DNA of 64,000 bases from Polynucleobacter acidiphobus. GTDB lineage: Bacteria > Pseudomonadota > Gammaproteobacteria > Burkholderiales > Burkholderiaceae. Both the position numbers and the translations under genes were made by a program. Of the stretch, positions 10,715 to 21,136 are shown piece by piece. Location: NCBI RefSeq assembly GCF_003065385.1, contig NZ_CP023277.1, positions 1,768,889 through 1,832,888 of the forward strand, given 5' to 3'. Numbering within the stretch: position 1 is the stretch's first letter; the number at the start of each line of letters is the position of its first letter. Under the pieces are notes generated by a model. It saw only the letters and a program-made list of their open reading frames with translations. It was not told where the DNA came from and did no database searches.

Positions 10715-11218
10715 TTGCAGACTCAATTCTCATCCCTCGAGCTAAGACAAGCGTTTTCTAGCTTTCCAACTGGTGTCACCGTAATCACCGGGCTTAATTC
10801 TGATAAAAAACCGGTCGGCATTACGGTCAGCTCATTTAATACCGTATCCCTATCGCCCCCCCTCATTTTATGGAGCATTGGGAAACAATCCGACCTGAAA
10901 GATTATTTTGGTGTTGGACAACGACAGCTGATTCATGTCTTAGAAGCCAATCAAAAGGATCTAGCCTTAATTTTTGCCAAGCAGATCAAGAAAAATATAC
11001 TTGAACTAAACCATAACATCAATAGCAGTGGTTTATATCAACTCAGAGACTGTGCGGCCTATTACGAGTGTGAGACCGTTGCAGTGCATGAGGGTGGCGA
11101 TCATCAAATTATTGTGGCTCGCGTTTTAGCTATCGAACACGATCCTGATTTGCAACCATTGCTGTTTGCACATAGCCAATTTACGCAACTCGCATTTGAT
11201 CCGGAAGGGAGTCTCTGA
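10715..11218 (+). CDS. Flavin reductase-like FMN-binding protein
   Basis: A 167-residue flavin reductase-domain protein (FMN split barrel). The pattern is LRQAFSSFPTGVTVITG, then VGITVSSFNTVSLSPPLILWSI, and a later EGGDHQIIVARV. Such proteins supply reduced flavin to two-component monooxygenases or act as small NAD(P)H:FMN reductases. No partner monooxygenase is adjacent. The only plausible start is TTG at 10715, because no in-frame ATG precedes the conserved core. It is followed by the GST gene with the stop and ATG sharing one base. Confidence 0.82.
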   Translation: MQTQFSSLELRQAFSSFPTGVTVITGLNSDKKPVGITVSSFNTVSLSPPLILWSIGKQSDLKDYFGVGQRQLIHVLEANQKDLALIFAKQIKKNILELNHNINSSGLYQLRDCAAYYECETVAVHEGGDHQIIVARVLAIEHDPDLQPLLFAHSQFTQLAFDPEGSL

Positions 11219-11862
11219 TGATGACGCTTTGGGGCAGAAAATCATCCATTAATGTTCAAAAAGTATTGTGGATACTTGCCGAACTGGGCCTTGTTGAAGG
11301 ACGCGACTTTGAGCGGATCGATGCGGGTCTCCACTTTGGCGTTAATAAAACGCCCGAGTTTTTAGCGCTAAACCCCAACGGTTTGGTGCCGACTTTACGA
11401 GATGGTGAGCTAATCCTTTGGGAATCAAATTCTATCTTGCGCTATCTGGCCCATAAGTACGCTGATCGCAAGCGCTTCCCTGTTGAACTTGCGCCGATGG
11501 CAGCCTCTGATAAATGGCTCGATTGGCAATTAACAACCTTGTGGCCAGCTCTGCGGATCCCATTCTTAGGATTAACGCGCATTCCTGAGGCCGAGAGAGA
11601 CTACGCGGCAATCCTTAAGGCATTCCAAGAGTCCAATCAATTGCTCGGAATTCTCGATAGTGTTTTGAGCAAGCAGGCTTATTGTTCGGGATCTAACTTC
11701 CACTTGGGTGACATCGTTCTAACCTTATGCGTCAAGCGCTGGTTCATGCTGAGCGATCAATACCCAGACAAAACGGGTCCACGCGCAGAGTTAAATCACA
11801 TTACCCGTTGGTACGACCAGATTTGCAAATCAACCCAATTTACCAAAGCAGTTGAACAGTAA
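11218..11862 (+). CDS. Glutathione S-transferase family protein
   Basis: A 214-residue cytosolic GST. The thioredoxin-like N-domain starts MMTLWGRKSSINVQKVLW and contains the glutathione-binding NPNGLVPTL and WESNSILRYLA segments, followed by a helical C-domain. The catalytic residue is likely the Ser/Asn at the start of helix 1 (KSSINV), as in bacterial theta/beta-like classes. Two consecutive ATGs (11218, 11221) follow a GGAG SD. The stop abuts the convergent RND pump gene with no intergenic base, leaving no room for a terminator. Confidence 0.88.
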   Translation: MMTLWGRKSSINVQKVLWILAELGLVEGRDFERIDAGLHFGVNKTPEFLALNPNGLVPTLRDGELILWESNSILRYLAHKYADRKRFPVELAPMAASDKWLDWQLTTLWPALRIPFLGLTRIPEAERDYAAILKAFQESNQLLGILDSVLSKQAYCSGSNFHLGDIVLTLCVKRWFMLSDQYPDKTGPRAELNHITRWYDQICKSTQFTKAVEQ

Positions 11863-14800
11863 TTAAACCTGCTTAAATTTCTTTTGTTGGTGATCGGCAC
11901 CGATGTAGAGATACATCGCTGGCACCACAAATAAAGTAAATAGTGTGCCGATTGCAAGGCCAGTAAAGATCACAATTCCCATTGATTGACGGCCGGCTGC
12001 CCCAGCGCCTGAGGCAATCACGAGTGGAATAACGCCCAATACCATCGCAGCGGTCGTCATCAAAATTGGGCGCAGACGTACACTACTTGCCTCAATAATG
12101 GCTTCTAGCTTTGATCGTCCTGCCACTTGAAGTTCATTGGCAAACTCCACCATCAGAATTCCGTGTTTACTAATTAATCCCATTAAGGTTACTAATCCCA
12201 CCTGGGTATAGACGTTTAAAGTGGTAAATCCAAGGTTGATAAAGATTAATGCCCCAAATAATGCGAGCGGCACCGAAACCAGAATAACCAAAGGATCACG
12301 GAAGCTCTCAAACTGAGCGGCAAGAACCAAAAAGACGATTAATACGGCAAACATCATTGTCACCAAAAATCCACCCGACTCGGCCTTAAACTGACGCGAT
12401 GGCCCTGCGTAATCAATCGAGTAGCCAGATGGCGCAGCCTCTTTAATGGTTTGCTCCAGAAAATCCAAGACCTCCTCTTGCGAGACAAATGGCGTACTGA
12501 CACCACTAATCGTCGCTGAATTTAATTGCTGAAAACGATTAATGGATTGGGGTACGACGCGACTTTGTATCGTCGCAATGGTTCTCACCTGAATCATCGC
12601 CCCCGTCGGGGTTTTAATGTAGTAGTCCAAAATCTGATCAGGATTTAAACGATCCGCCTGCTTCACCTGTGGAATGACCCGATAGGAACGGCCTGCAACC
12701 GAGAAGTAATTAACAAAGCCGCCGCCCAGGGCAGCGGATAAGGCATTACCCACATCGCGCTGGGTCATCCCTAAAGCAGCGACTTTCTCACGATCAATTT
12801 GCAATACGTCCTGTGGTTTATCGATCTTTAAATCTGAATCGACGAAGAAGAACATGCCGCTTTGTCTGGCTTTATCGAGGACCGCTTGCGACACCTCATT
12901 TAAATTGGAATAGGGCTCTGTTGTATTAATGACCACTTGAACTGGAAAGCCCTGAGCACCTGGTAACGCTGGAAACTGGAATGCGGCAATGCGCGTGCCC
13001 GCAATACTATTCCATTTATTTTGCAGATCTTCTTGGAATTTACTGGCACTGCGACTGCGCTCGCCCCAATCTTTCATAATCACGCCACCAAAACTTGAAT
13101 TTGGACTGGTGATCTGAAACATTTGTTTATATTCGGGCTCTTTACTTGCAATCTGAAAAACTTGATCGGCATACCCTTGCATTTGATTTACGGTCGAATT
13201 GGGTGGTCCAACCGCTGAAACTAAAACAATACCCTGGTCTTCAGTGGGAGCAAGTTCAGAGCGCGCGGTCGCATAGAGATACACAACACCGATTAGCAAC
13301 AACACGCCCATCACGATGATGACCTGCCAGGTTGATAACAGATCTCGCAGAGTATTCTGATACGAATGTCGCACACTCTCAAATACTCGATCGATCTTCT
13401 TCACAAAAGGAGACATCTCTTCCTCTTGCGAAAATAGTCGTGAACACATCATCGGCGATAGCGTTAATGCAACCACCCCAGAAACTGCGACCGCACCCGC
13501 TAAGGTAAATGCAAACTCGGTGAATAGGGCCCCCGTTAACCCCCCCTGAAATCCAATCGGGATATAAACAGCGATCAATACGATTGTCATCGCCAGAATC
13601 GGATTACCCAACTCACGCGCTGCAATCAGGGATGCCTCAAGCGGCGACTTACCTTCTTTCATGTGGCGATCAACGTTTTCAACCACAATAATGGCGTCGT
13701 CCACCACCAAGCCAATCGCTAACACCAAGGCTAATAATGTCAATAGGTTGATTGAGTAGCCAAGGACTTGCATCATGAAAAACGTGCCAATCAATGACAA
13801 TGGCATGGCCAGTACGGGTACCGCAACCGCACGGTAGCTACCTAAAAATAGGTAGATCACGACTGTCACAATAATTAAAGCCTCTAGCAGCGTTTGGACC
13901 ACTTCCTGAATGGAGGTATTAATAAAATCAGTCGAGTCATACACAATCTTGGCATTTAAGCCAGTTGGCAATTGCTTCTGAATATCGGGAAATGCATCCC
14001 GAACCCGCTTAGCCACATCCAATAGGTTTGCATCGGGTGCGACCTTAATACCAATAAAGACTGACTGCTTGCCATTAAATGCCACATTGTTGTTGTAATC
14101 TTCAGAACCCAAAGTGACCGTTGCAACCTGGTCTAAATACACAATGTCTGCACCATTGCGCTTAATAATTAATTTACGGAATTCGTCTAAAGAATGGAGG
14201 TCAGTATTGGCCACTAAATCCACCGAAACCATTTGCCCCTTAGTACTTCCCACGGGGGCTAAATAATTATTGGCGGCCAGTGCTGCATATACATCGTCTG
14301 GAGCAACACCAAGGCCTGCCATTCGGTCACGATCGAGCCAGGCACGAAGAGCAAATTTACGACCACCTAAGATTTCGGCATTTTGCACACCGTTAATTGA
14401 GTCCAACTTAGGCTTAACGACGCGTAATAAATAATCAGTAATGCTGTTATTAGCGATGTCGTCGCTATAAAAACCCATATACATTGCCGCAGTCGTTTGA
14501 CCCACTTGTACTGTCAAAATCGGCTGTTGTGCTTGCGGCGGCAATTGATTACGCACCGAACTAATTTGCGTATTAATCTGAGTAAGCGCCTGATTAGCAT
14601 CGTAATTTAGGCGCAGGGTAGCAGTAATCGTGGAAACGCCACTAATGCTAATCGAGGATAAATAATCAATGCCCTGGGCTTGAGCAATGGCTCCTTCCAA
14701 AGGCTGGGTAATAAATCCTGCGATTGTCTCCGGATCCGCCCCAAAATAAGTGGTTGTAATGGTCACTACTGCATTTTGAGTTTGGGGATACTGATTAACG

Positions 14801-14919
14801 GGCAATGAACCAACTGCTTTGAGACCCAATAGCAAAATCAGCAAGCTCACCACGATTGCAAGGACAGGGCGACGAATAAATAAATCCGTCCATTGATGGC
14901 GCTGAAAATCTTGACTCAT
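11863..14919 (-). CDS. RND efflux pump inner-membrane permease (HAE-1 type)
   Basis: A 1018-residue proton-driven multidrug exporter of the AcrB/MexB superfamily, the inner-membrane part of a tripartite pump. The N-terminal FIRRPVLAIVVSLLILLLG helix is followed by porter domains, then about five helices including the proton-relay motif GLVVDDAIIVVENVDRHM (two Asp, around residue 405). The pattern repeats in the second half (QVGLVTLMGLISKHGILMVEFAN). The start overlaps the stop of the adaptor gene as ATGA. Substrates cannot be read from sequence. It is the last gene of an OMF-adaptor-pump operon. Confidence 0.95.
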   Translation of the reverse strand: MSQDFQRHQWTDLFIRRPVLAIVVSLLILLLGLKAVGSLPVNQYPQTQNAVVTITTTYFGADPETIAGFITQPLEGAIAQAQGIDYLSSISISGVSTITATLRLNYDANQALTQINTQISSVRNQLPPQAQQPILTVQVGQTTAAMYMGFYSDDIANNSITDYLLRVVKPKLDSINGVQNAEILGGRKFALRAWLDRDRMAGLGVAPDDVYAALAANNYLAPVGSTKGQMVSVDLVANTDLHSLDEFRKLIIKRNGADIVYLDQVATVTLGSEDYNNNVAFNGKQSVFIGIKVAPDANLLDVAKRVRDAFPDIQKQLPTGLNAKIVYDSTDFINTSIQEVVQTLLEALIIVTVVIYLFLGSYRAVAVPVLAMPLSLIGTFFMMQVLGYSINLLTLLALVLAIGLVVDDAIIVVENVDRHMKEGKSPLEASLIAARELGNPILAMTIVLIAVYIPIGFQGGLTGALFTEFAFTLAGAVAVSGVVALTLSPMMCSRLFSQEEEMSPFVKKIDRVFESVRHSYQNTLRDLLSTWQVIIVMGVLLLIGVVYLYATARSELAPTEDQGIVLVSAVGPPNSTVNQMQGYADQVFQIASKEPEYKQMFQITSPNSSFGGVIMKDWGERSRSASKFQEDLQNKWNSIAGTRIAAFQFPALPGAQGFPVQVVINTTEPYSNLNEVSQAVLDKARQSGMFFFVDSDLKIDKPQDVLQIDREKVAALGMTQRDVGNALSAALGGGFVNYFSVAGRSYRVIPQVKQADRLNPDQILDYYIKTPTGAMIQVRTIATIQSRVVPQSINRFQQLNSATISGVSTPFVSQEEVLDFLEQTIKEAAPSGYSIDYAGPSRQFKAESGGFLVTMMFAVLIVFLVLAAQFESFRDPLVILVSVPLALFGALIFINLGFTTLNVYTQVGLVTLMGLISKHGILMVEFANELQVAGRSKLEAIIEASSVRLRPILMTTAAMVLGVIPLVIASGAGAAGRQSMGIVIFTGLAIGTLFTLFVVPAMYLYIGADHQQKKFKQV

Positions 14920-16214
14920 TGCTCTTGTGGTTTTGGATCCGGTGAATTGGCTGGCAAGACACTGTTATTCACGATTAAGGGGGTGCCATTCTTCAATTTC
15001 AATTGCCCACTAGTGACAACCGTCATACCAGGCTCTAAACCTTTGAGAATGGCAACCTGGTCACCCCGGGTGGGTCCAGTCGTGACAAACACTTGCTGCG
15101 CCTCAAGCACAGGCACGCCTTTTTTATCCAAGCGATTGGTTTTCTTGGCAATAAATACGGTGCTGCCATACGGATTGTAAGTAACAGCGGTTTGAGGCAG
15201 GGTCAGTAACTCAACCTTATCGCCCAAATTAATATTGACGTTCGCAAACATCCCAGGCAAGAGCTTCTTATCTGGATTGCTAATTTGAGCCTCAATCTGA
15301 ATATTACGGGTATTAAGCTCAACCTTAGGACTGACGGCCGTAATCTTTCCGACAAATGGCGTTTCTTTAAATGCATCAGTCTGCAACTCAATGGTTTGAC
15401 CCACCTCGATAATCCCAGCCGAGCTTTGCGGCAAGGTGAAATCCACAAAAATAGGATCAATGGTCTGCAAGGTTAATAGCTTGTCACCAGGATTGACGTA
15501 CTGTCCAGGATTAATTGTGACGATGCCAACCCGACCGCTAAATGGAGCCTTGAGATTCTTTTTAGCAATCAAAGCAATTTGCTGTTCTACCTGCGCTTGC
15601 TTTGCCTTCATATCCGCGGTGCTGGTGTCATAGACATTCTTGCTGATCGCCTGAATCGCTAATTGAGCCTTATCGCGCTCATTAATCACCTTCGCTAAAT
15701 CCGCCATGGCTTTTAAAGAGTTCAGTTGGGCGACATCGGCGGAGTCATTGAGCTTAATGAGTAATGAACCTTCTTTAACATCCACACCAGACTTCACCGG
15801 AACCTTGACAACCAATCCGCCAACTTCGGTACTGAGATCAACACCTCGGAATGCGCGCACATTACCGACACTGTTCATCCGGGGTTGCCATTCTTGTTTT
15901 TCAATAACCGTGGTGGTGACCGTTGCAGGTGGAATTCCCATACCAGCCATAAACTGGTTAAACATAAATGTTTTTAATTGGTTAAATCCGAAAATTAGGC
16001 CTAACAAAATAAATACCCCAACTAGCATCACAATCATGCGACGCTTCAAGGGGGGCATTTGCATTAAGGCAGCGTATGTTTTGGTCTTTTTAAAACGCTC
16101 ACGTGGGCGCAAACGAGCGCCAATCCAAGCAAATGGCGCCCAGATCAGTCTGAGAGTTTTCTCAGTGAGAAGCGTATTTTTTATCCACGCTATGAATTGA
16201 TGAACTAGATTCAT
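14916..16214 (-). CDS. RND efflux periplasmic adaptor (membrane fusion protein)
   Basis: A 432-residue HlyD/AcrA-type adaptor linking the pump to the outer-membrane channel. A single membrane anchor (about residues 58-80, after LKRRM) is followed by lipoyl halves (VRAFRGVDLSTEVGGLV... and ...FSGRVGIVTINPGQYVNPGD), a short hairpin and beta-barrel domains. It lies 11 bp after the OMF gene and overlaps the pump gene by 4 bp. Oddly, the frame starts 57 residues before the membrane anchor, giving a basic cytoplasmic tail. A later start at MQMPPLKRR is possible but has no SD, whereas ATG 16214 has AGAG at a fair distance. Confidence 0.93.
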   Translation of the reverse strand: MNLVHQFIAWIKNTLLTEKTLRLIWAPFAWIGARLRPRERFKKTKTYAALMQMPPLKRRMIVMLVGVFILLGLIFGFNQLKTFMFNQFMAGMGIPPATVTTTVIEKQEWQPRMNSVGNVRAFRGVDLSTEVGGLVVKVPVKSGVDVKEGSLLIKLNDSADVAQLNSLKAMADLAKVINERDKAQLAIQAISKNVYDTSTADMKAKQAQVEQQIALIAKKNLKAPFSGRVGIVTINPGQYVNPGDKLLTLQTIDPIFVDFTLPQSSAGIIEVGQTIELQTDAFKETPFVGKITAVSPKVELNTRNIQIEAQISNPDKKLLPGMFANVNINLGDKVELLTLPQTAVTYNPYGSTVFIAKKTNRLDKKGVPVLEAQQVFVTTGPTRGDQVAILKGLEPGMTVVTSGQLKLKNGTPLIVNNSVLPANSPDPKPQEQ

Positions 16215-16225
16215 GAATCGATCTC

Positions 16226-17788
16226 TTAATGACTTTGTTTAGGCGAGTTAACTTGCTCACTGGCCTGGGCCTGAAAAGCGGGGCCACTGCGATTCCACCA
16301 GCCACCACCCAGCGCAGCAAATAATGCGGCAGTATTCGCAAACCGACTTGCTTGCACATCAATCAAGCGGAATTTAGTTTGCTGATACTGTCGCTGAGCA
16401 ATTAATACTGCGAGATAACTACCAGTACCGAGTTTATATTGTTCCTCTAATAAATTGAGGTACTCCAAAGCATTACGCTCTGCCTCTGAAGCAGCCCGCA
16501 GCGCAAGCGCATCACTCTCAAGAGCTTGCAGCGCATTTGCTACTTCTTGAAATGCATTCAGTACAGTCGCTTGATACTGAAATACCGCAGCCTCATAGGT
16601 AGCAATAGCGCCACGTCGTTGAGCTAGCAATGCACCTCCCTGGAACAAAGGCTGAAATACCCCGCCAGCCACAGACCAAATGGCAGCATTTGGTCCGAAT
16701 AGGGCACCAGTCGTTAAGGCCTGCGAACCCATCGCACCACTTAAAGAAATTTGAGGTAAAAGATTAGCAGTTGCTACGCCCACCAGTGCATTCGTTGACT
16801 TGATATATGCTTCGGCCGCACGAATATCAGGGCGTTGACGAACCAGATCCGATGGAATCGAAAGTGGAATGCGTTCTGGTAGGTTTAGTTTAGCGAGATC
16901 AAACTTAGCCAACTGTGCATTACCAGGAAAATCGCCCACATAAACTGCCAATTGATTTCGGGTGAACGAAAGATTCTTATCAATATTCAACAAATCAATT
17001 TGTGAGCTAGCCGCAAGCGAAACCTGTGAAGTTAGATCAACGCGGGATGCTGTTCCTATTTCTAACTGCTTACTAATTAAATCAGCCAGATTTTTCTGGG
17101 ACTCGTAAATTTCTAAATTGGATTGATATTGAGCACGAAGTGCTGCCTCGCGAATCGCAGTAGTAACAATGTTTGCTGTCAAACTTAGATAAGCGCCCTC
17201 CAATTGAAATCCAGTAATTTCAGCCTGCGCTTGAGCACTTTGCACAGCACGTCGCGCCCCTCCAAATACATCCAAGTTGTAATTTACGGAAACCGAGGTG
17301 TTATACAGATTGAATATGTTTGGATTACCTGAGCTCAGCCCAAAGGTCGATGGAGTAATTTGTTGGCGCGTTGCAGATGCCCCCAAACCAATACTTGGAA
17401 ACAATAAAGATCCAAAGGCTGCGTTCGCATTCTCTTGGGCAGCACGCAAGGTTGCATCCGCTGAGGCTAGGGTTGGGTTGCGTTTTAGAGCCTGCTTAAT
17501 AAGCGCATCTAGTTCAGGGGAACGATATAGGGACCACCACTCCGCGGGAATATCGGCGGCAGGATCTAAGGATTGTTTCGTTCCTCCGACACTCGGCGCT
17601 GTTGCCAACTCTGATGAAACTGGTTTTTCTGTATACGTAGCAACTTTTGGAGCTTCGGGCTTTTTAAAGTCGGGGCCGACGGCACAGGCTGTGAGGCCAA
17701 GGCAAACCAAAAGACCAAAACCATGCTTAAGTGGATTTAGCGAAATGAAATGACAGAGAGAACATTGAGAATCGAAAAGGCTCTTCAC
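16226..17788 (-). CDS. RND efflux outer-membrane factor lipoprotein (NodT/OprM family)
   Basis: A 520-residue TolC-like outer-membrane channel. The N-terminus ends in a lipobox LTAC followed by AVGPDFKKPE, the classic OprM/NodT mature start (Cys35). Two OEP repeats follow, with typical PAEWW, DVFGG.RRAVQSA and RRPDIRAAE-like segments. GTG at 17788 is the only start that preserves the signal peptide. It is the first gene of the three-gene efflux operon. No regulator gene lies next to it, so control is probably elsewhere. Confidence 0.93.
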   Translation of the reverse strand: MKSLFDSQCSLCHFISLNPLKHGFGLLVCLGLTACAVGPDFKKPEAPKVATYTEKPVSSELATAPSVGGTKQSLDPAADIPAEWWSLYRSPELDALIKQALKRNPTLASADATLRAAQENANAAFGSLLFPSIGLGASATRQQITPSTFGLSSGNPNIFNLYNTSVSVNYNLDVFGGARRAVQSAQAQAEITGFQLEGAYLSLTANIVTTAIREAALRAQYQSNLEIYESQKNLADLISKQLEIGTASRVDLTSQVSLAASSQIDLLNIDKNLSFTRNQLAVYVGDFPGNAQLAKFDLAKLNLPERIPLSIPSDLVRQRPDIRAAEAYIKSTNALVGVATANLLPQISLSGAMGSQALTTGALFGPNAAIWSVAGGVFQPLFQGGALLAQRRGAIATYEAAVFQYQATVLNAFQEVANALQALESDALALRAASEAERNALEYLNLLEEQYKLGTGSYLAVLIAQRQYQQTKFRLIDVQASRFANTAALFAALGGGWWNRSGPAFQAQASEQVNSPKQSH

Positions 17789-17827
17789 ACCTATTATTTG
17801 ACCACAAGGAGCTTACTTTTGGATGAA

Positions 17828-19660
17828 TTACTCGACCGTAACGCTTTTGGCTAAATTACGGGGTTTATCAACATCCGTACCAAGGGCTACTGCGGTGTGA
17901 TAAGCCAAGAGCTGGAGCGGAATAACGTGTAATAGCGGCGATAAATTACCGTAATGCTCTGGTAAGCGAATCACCTGGATACCCTCTTCACTTTTAATTT
18001 CCGTACCCTGATCAGCAAAGACATAAAGGCGGCCGCCACGGGCTTTGACCTCTTGCATATTTGATTTCAGCTTTTCGAGCAATACATCATTGGGTGCTAC
18101 GGTGACAACCGGCATCGCCTCAGTCACCAAAGCAAGCGGCCCATGTTTTAACTCGCCAGCCGGATAGGCTTCCGCATGAATGTAAGAAATCTCTTTTAAC
18201 TTGAGGGCGCCCTCAAGAGCGATCGGGAAATGCAAGCCGCGCCCTAAGAAAAGCGCATTTTGACAATTCGCGAACGCTTGACTCCAGGCAATAATTTGTG
18301 GCTCTAGTGCCAATACGGCATGGATTGCTTGAGGTAAATGGCGTAAATCCTCGAGTACTTTTTTCTCAGCAAGGGGTGATAAATGCCCCGAGCGTTTGGC
18401 AATCGTATTGGCCAATAAGTACAGGGCAACTAATTGGGTAGTAAACGCTTTGGTAGAGGCTACCCCAACTTCAGTGCCAGCGTGTGTCAAAAAGTGCCAT
18501 TTGGTTTCTCGTACCATCGCACCCGATGCCACATTACAAATCGACAAGCTAAGAGGATGACCAAGCTGTTTGGCATGACGCAAGGCTGCCAAGGTGTCTG
18601 CCGTTTCTCCAGATTGGGAGACAACCACAATCAAAGTTCTTGGATTTGGAATCGATTGTCGATACCGGTATTCACTAGCAATTTCAACTTGCGTTGGAAT
18701 CTTTGCAATGTCTTCAAACCAATATTTAGCGACACAAGCTGAGTAATAACTTGTCCCGCAAGCAAGAATCAATACCTGATCAAACTCCTGCCATTCTTGC
18801 GTATTCGCAGCAAACAAAGCCGGGCCAAGTTCGGCGATATTGGCAATTGTGTCGGAGACCGCACGGGCTTGCTCAAATATCTCTTTTTGCATGAAGTGCT
18901 GATAGGGTCCTAATTCAACTGCTTGTGCTTGAACAGGCATTGGTGTAATTTCCCGCTGCATCGCCTGACCCGTTCGATCCCAAACCTCAAACCCATTGAC
19001 AGTCAAAGCAACCAGATCGCCCTCTTCTAAATAAGCCATGGTTTTGGCTTTACCTGCTAATGCAAGTGCATCTGAGGATAAATAGTGGCCATCATCACCG
19101 ATTGCAATAATGAGGGGTGAGCCGGCACGAGCGCCCACGAGGAGATGGGGCTCGGCTTGAGCAATCACAGCAATCGCATAAGCACCTCTTAATTGTTCTA
19201 TGGCTTGTGCAACTGCTCTCTTTAAATCTGGCTTGCCAAGTTTAATAAATTCCTGATGAACTAAATGAGCAATGACCTCGGTATCAGTTTCTGATTCAAA
19301 CACATAACCAGATGCTTTTAACTGATCGCGTAGTACCTCATAGTTTTCGATAATGCCGTTATGCACAACCGCAATTTGCCCATTCGAAATATGGGGGTGT
19401 GCATTATGCGTATCGGGTCTGCCATGCGTCGCCCAACGCGTATGCGCGATCCCAACCTGACCACAAAAGTCCTGGGCTTGCTTTGCCAAGTCGGCCACAC
19501 GGGCAGTGGTTCTGGCTCGCTCGATCGGATGACCCGCTTGCTGACTATCAATCACGGCAAATCCGCAAGAATCATAACCCCGATACTCTAGGCGTCGCAG
19601 TCCCTCGATTAAGGTATCGACGACATTTGTTTTGGCAACTGCTCCAACGATTCCACACAT
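17828..19660 (-). CDS. glmS: Glutamine-fructose-6-phosphate aminotransferase
   Basis: GlmS makes glucosamine-6-phosphate from fructose-6-phosphate and glutamine, the first committed step to UDP-GlcNAc. It has 610 residues. Nucleophile Cys2 follows the initiator Met (MCGIVGAVA). The glutaminase domain contains HTRWATHG and GIIENYE. Two SIS domains contain CGTSYYSA and [13 protein letters not shown]. The end [15 protein letters not shown] is canonical. It is 9 bp downstream of the glmU frame and probably in the same transcript. No glmS ribozyme would be expected in this group and none was seen. Confidence 0.97.
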   Translation of the reverse strand: MCGIVGAVAKTNVVDTLIEGLRRLEYRGYDSCGFAVIDSQQAGHPIERARTTARVADLAKQAQDFCGQVGIAHTRWATHGRPDTHNAHPHISNGQIAVVHNGIIENYEVLRDQLKASGYVFESETDTEVIAHLVHQEFIKLGKPDLKRAVAQAIEQLRGAYAIAVIAQAEPHLLVGARAGSPLIIAIGDDGHYLSSDALALAGKAKTMAYLEEGDLVALTVNGFEVWDRTGQAMQREITPMPVQAQAVELGPYQHFMQKEIFEQARAVSDTIANIAELGPALFAANTQEWQEFDQVLILACGTSYYSACVAKYWFEDIAKIPTQVEIASEYRYRQSIPNPRTLIVVVSQSGETADTLAALRHAKQLGHPLSLSICNVASGAMVRETKWHFLTHAGTEVGVASTKAFTTQLVALYLLANTIAKRSGHLSPLAEKKVLEDLRHLPQAIHAVLALEPQIIAWSQAFANCQNALFLGRGLHFPIALEGALKLKEISYIHAEAYPAGELKHGPLALVTEAMPVVTVAPNDVLLEKLKSNMQEVKARGGRLYVFADQGTEIKSEEGIQVIRLPEHYGNLSPLLHVIPLQLLAYHTAVALGTDVDKPRNLAKSVTVE

Positions 19661-19669
19661 AAAAAGGAT

Positions 19670-21085
19670 TTACTTTCGAGCGATCTTTTTTGCTTTTGGC
19701 AACACACTTTTCACTTTCGTTGGCCGTTGCCATTCAATCGAAATTTGTTTTGCCCTTGATACCGTTAATTTGCCTGGAGGTGCATCTTTGGTAAGCGTGG
19801 TTCCTGCGCCGAGCGTCGCGCCTTTGCCTACCTTTACGGGGGCAACCAACTGCGTATCCGAACCAATAAATACATCGTCTTCAATTACTGTTTGGTGCTT
19901 ATTGACACCATCGTAATTGCAGGTAATCGTGCCTGCGCCAATATTGACGCGTGACCCCACGATCGAATCGCCCACATACGCTAAATGATTGGCTTTGCTC
20001 TGTGATGCAATTTTGCTATTTTTAACTTCTACAAAATTACCAATATGAACATCACTTGCCAATTCAGCGCCCGGCCGTATCCGTGCATAGGGTCCAATTC
20101 GATTGGCGGGGCCAATCTTAGCCCCATCGAGATGGCTAAATGCTTCGATTGCAGTACCCTCAGCAATGTGCGTATCTTTAATGACGCAATAGGGTCCGAT
20201 GCGAACCTGATCGGCCAGGGTTACGATTCCCTCAAAAACACAACCAACGTCAATCCACACATCCTTGCCACAACGCAGCTCACCGCGAACATCGATTCGA
20301 TCGGGATCAAAAAGCGTGACGCCGTTCTCTAAAAGTACGTTCGCGATCTGAGTTTGCAAGACTCGCTCCAACTCGGCTAATTGTGCGCGATTATTGACGC
20401 CTAGGATTTCATAATCATCGGCTGCTTGGGCAGAACGCACTGGCACGCCGGCCTTAACCGCCATGGTGATCACATCCGTTAAGTAATATTCACCTTGCGC
20501 ATTTTTAGCTTTAATCCCCTTTAGCCACTTACCCAATTGCTCGGTGGGCAAAACCATGATGCCGGTATTAATTTCTTGAATCGAGCGAATGGCTGGATTG
20601 GCGTCCTTCTCCTCAACAATGGCTTGCACATTGTTGTCAACATCCCGCACGATGCGGCCATAGCCATATGGATTTTCCATGCGATGGGTTAGCAAACCAA
20701 CCGCCCCATCACTTAAGCGGGCTAACGTATTCAAGGTTTCCTTGGAGCACAGGGGTACATCACCATACAAGACCAGCGTGGGCGCCCCAGGATTTAGCTT
20801 TGGTAAGGCCTGTAATAGCGCATGACCCGTTCCTTTTTGCTCTTTTTGCAAAACGGTCTTTACCTTACTAAAGCGCTCATCTAAATTAGCCAAATGGGCT
20901 AAGAATGCTTGAACCTGCTGTGCACCGTGCCCGATCACAACAATCGGCTCGGCCTTAGGGGCAAGCGCTAATGCGGTTTCAAGCACATGCGCAAGTAAAG
21001 GCTTGCCTGCTAGAGGCTGCAATACCTTTGGCAAAGCGGACTTCATGCGCTTGCCTTGCCCAGCAGCCAAGATGACGATATTCAT
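19670..21085 (-). CDS. glmU: Bifunctional UDP-GlcNAc pyrophosphorylase/GlcN-1-P acetyltransferase
   Basis: GlmU acetylates glucosamine-1-phosphate and then couples it to UTP, giving UDP-GlcNAc for peptidoglycan and LPS. From ATG at 21085 it starts [16 protein letters not shown], the nucleotidyltransferase signature. An upstream ATG at 21112 would add nine residues and is less likely. The second half is a left-handed beta-helix of hexapeptide repeats ([18 protein letters not shown]-type [17 protein letters not shown]). The C-terminal tail is Lys-rich. It precedes glmS on the same strand. Confidence 0.97.
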   Translation of the reverse strand: MNIVILAAGQGKRMKSALPKVLQPLAGKPLLAHVLETALALAPKAEPIVVIGHGAQQVQAFLAHLANLDERFSKVKTVLQKEQKGTGHALLQALPKLNPGAPTLVLYGDVPLCSKETLNTLARLSDGAVGLLTHRMENPYGYGRIVRDVDNNVQAIVEEKDANPAIRSIQEINTGIMVLPTEQLGKWLKGIKAKNAQGEYYLTDVITMAVKAGVPVRSAQAADDYEILGVNNRAQLAELERVLQTQIANVLLENGVTLFDPDRIDVRGELRCGKDVWIDVGCVFEGIVTLADQVRIGPYCVIKDTHIAEGTAIEAFSHLDGAKIGPANRIGPYARIRPGAELASDVHIGNFVEVKNSKIASQSKANHLAYVGDSIVGSRVNIGAGTITCNYDGVNKHQTVIEDDVFIGSDTQLVAPVKVGKGATLGAGTTLTKDAPPGKLTVSRAKQISIEWQRPTKVKSVLPKAKKIARK

Positions 21086-21136
21086 AGGATTAATTATAGG
21101 GCTTAGAAGCATCCCGCAAATGCGGATAGACGTACT

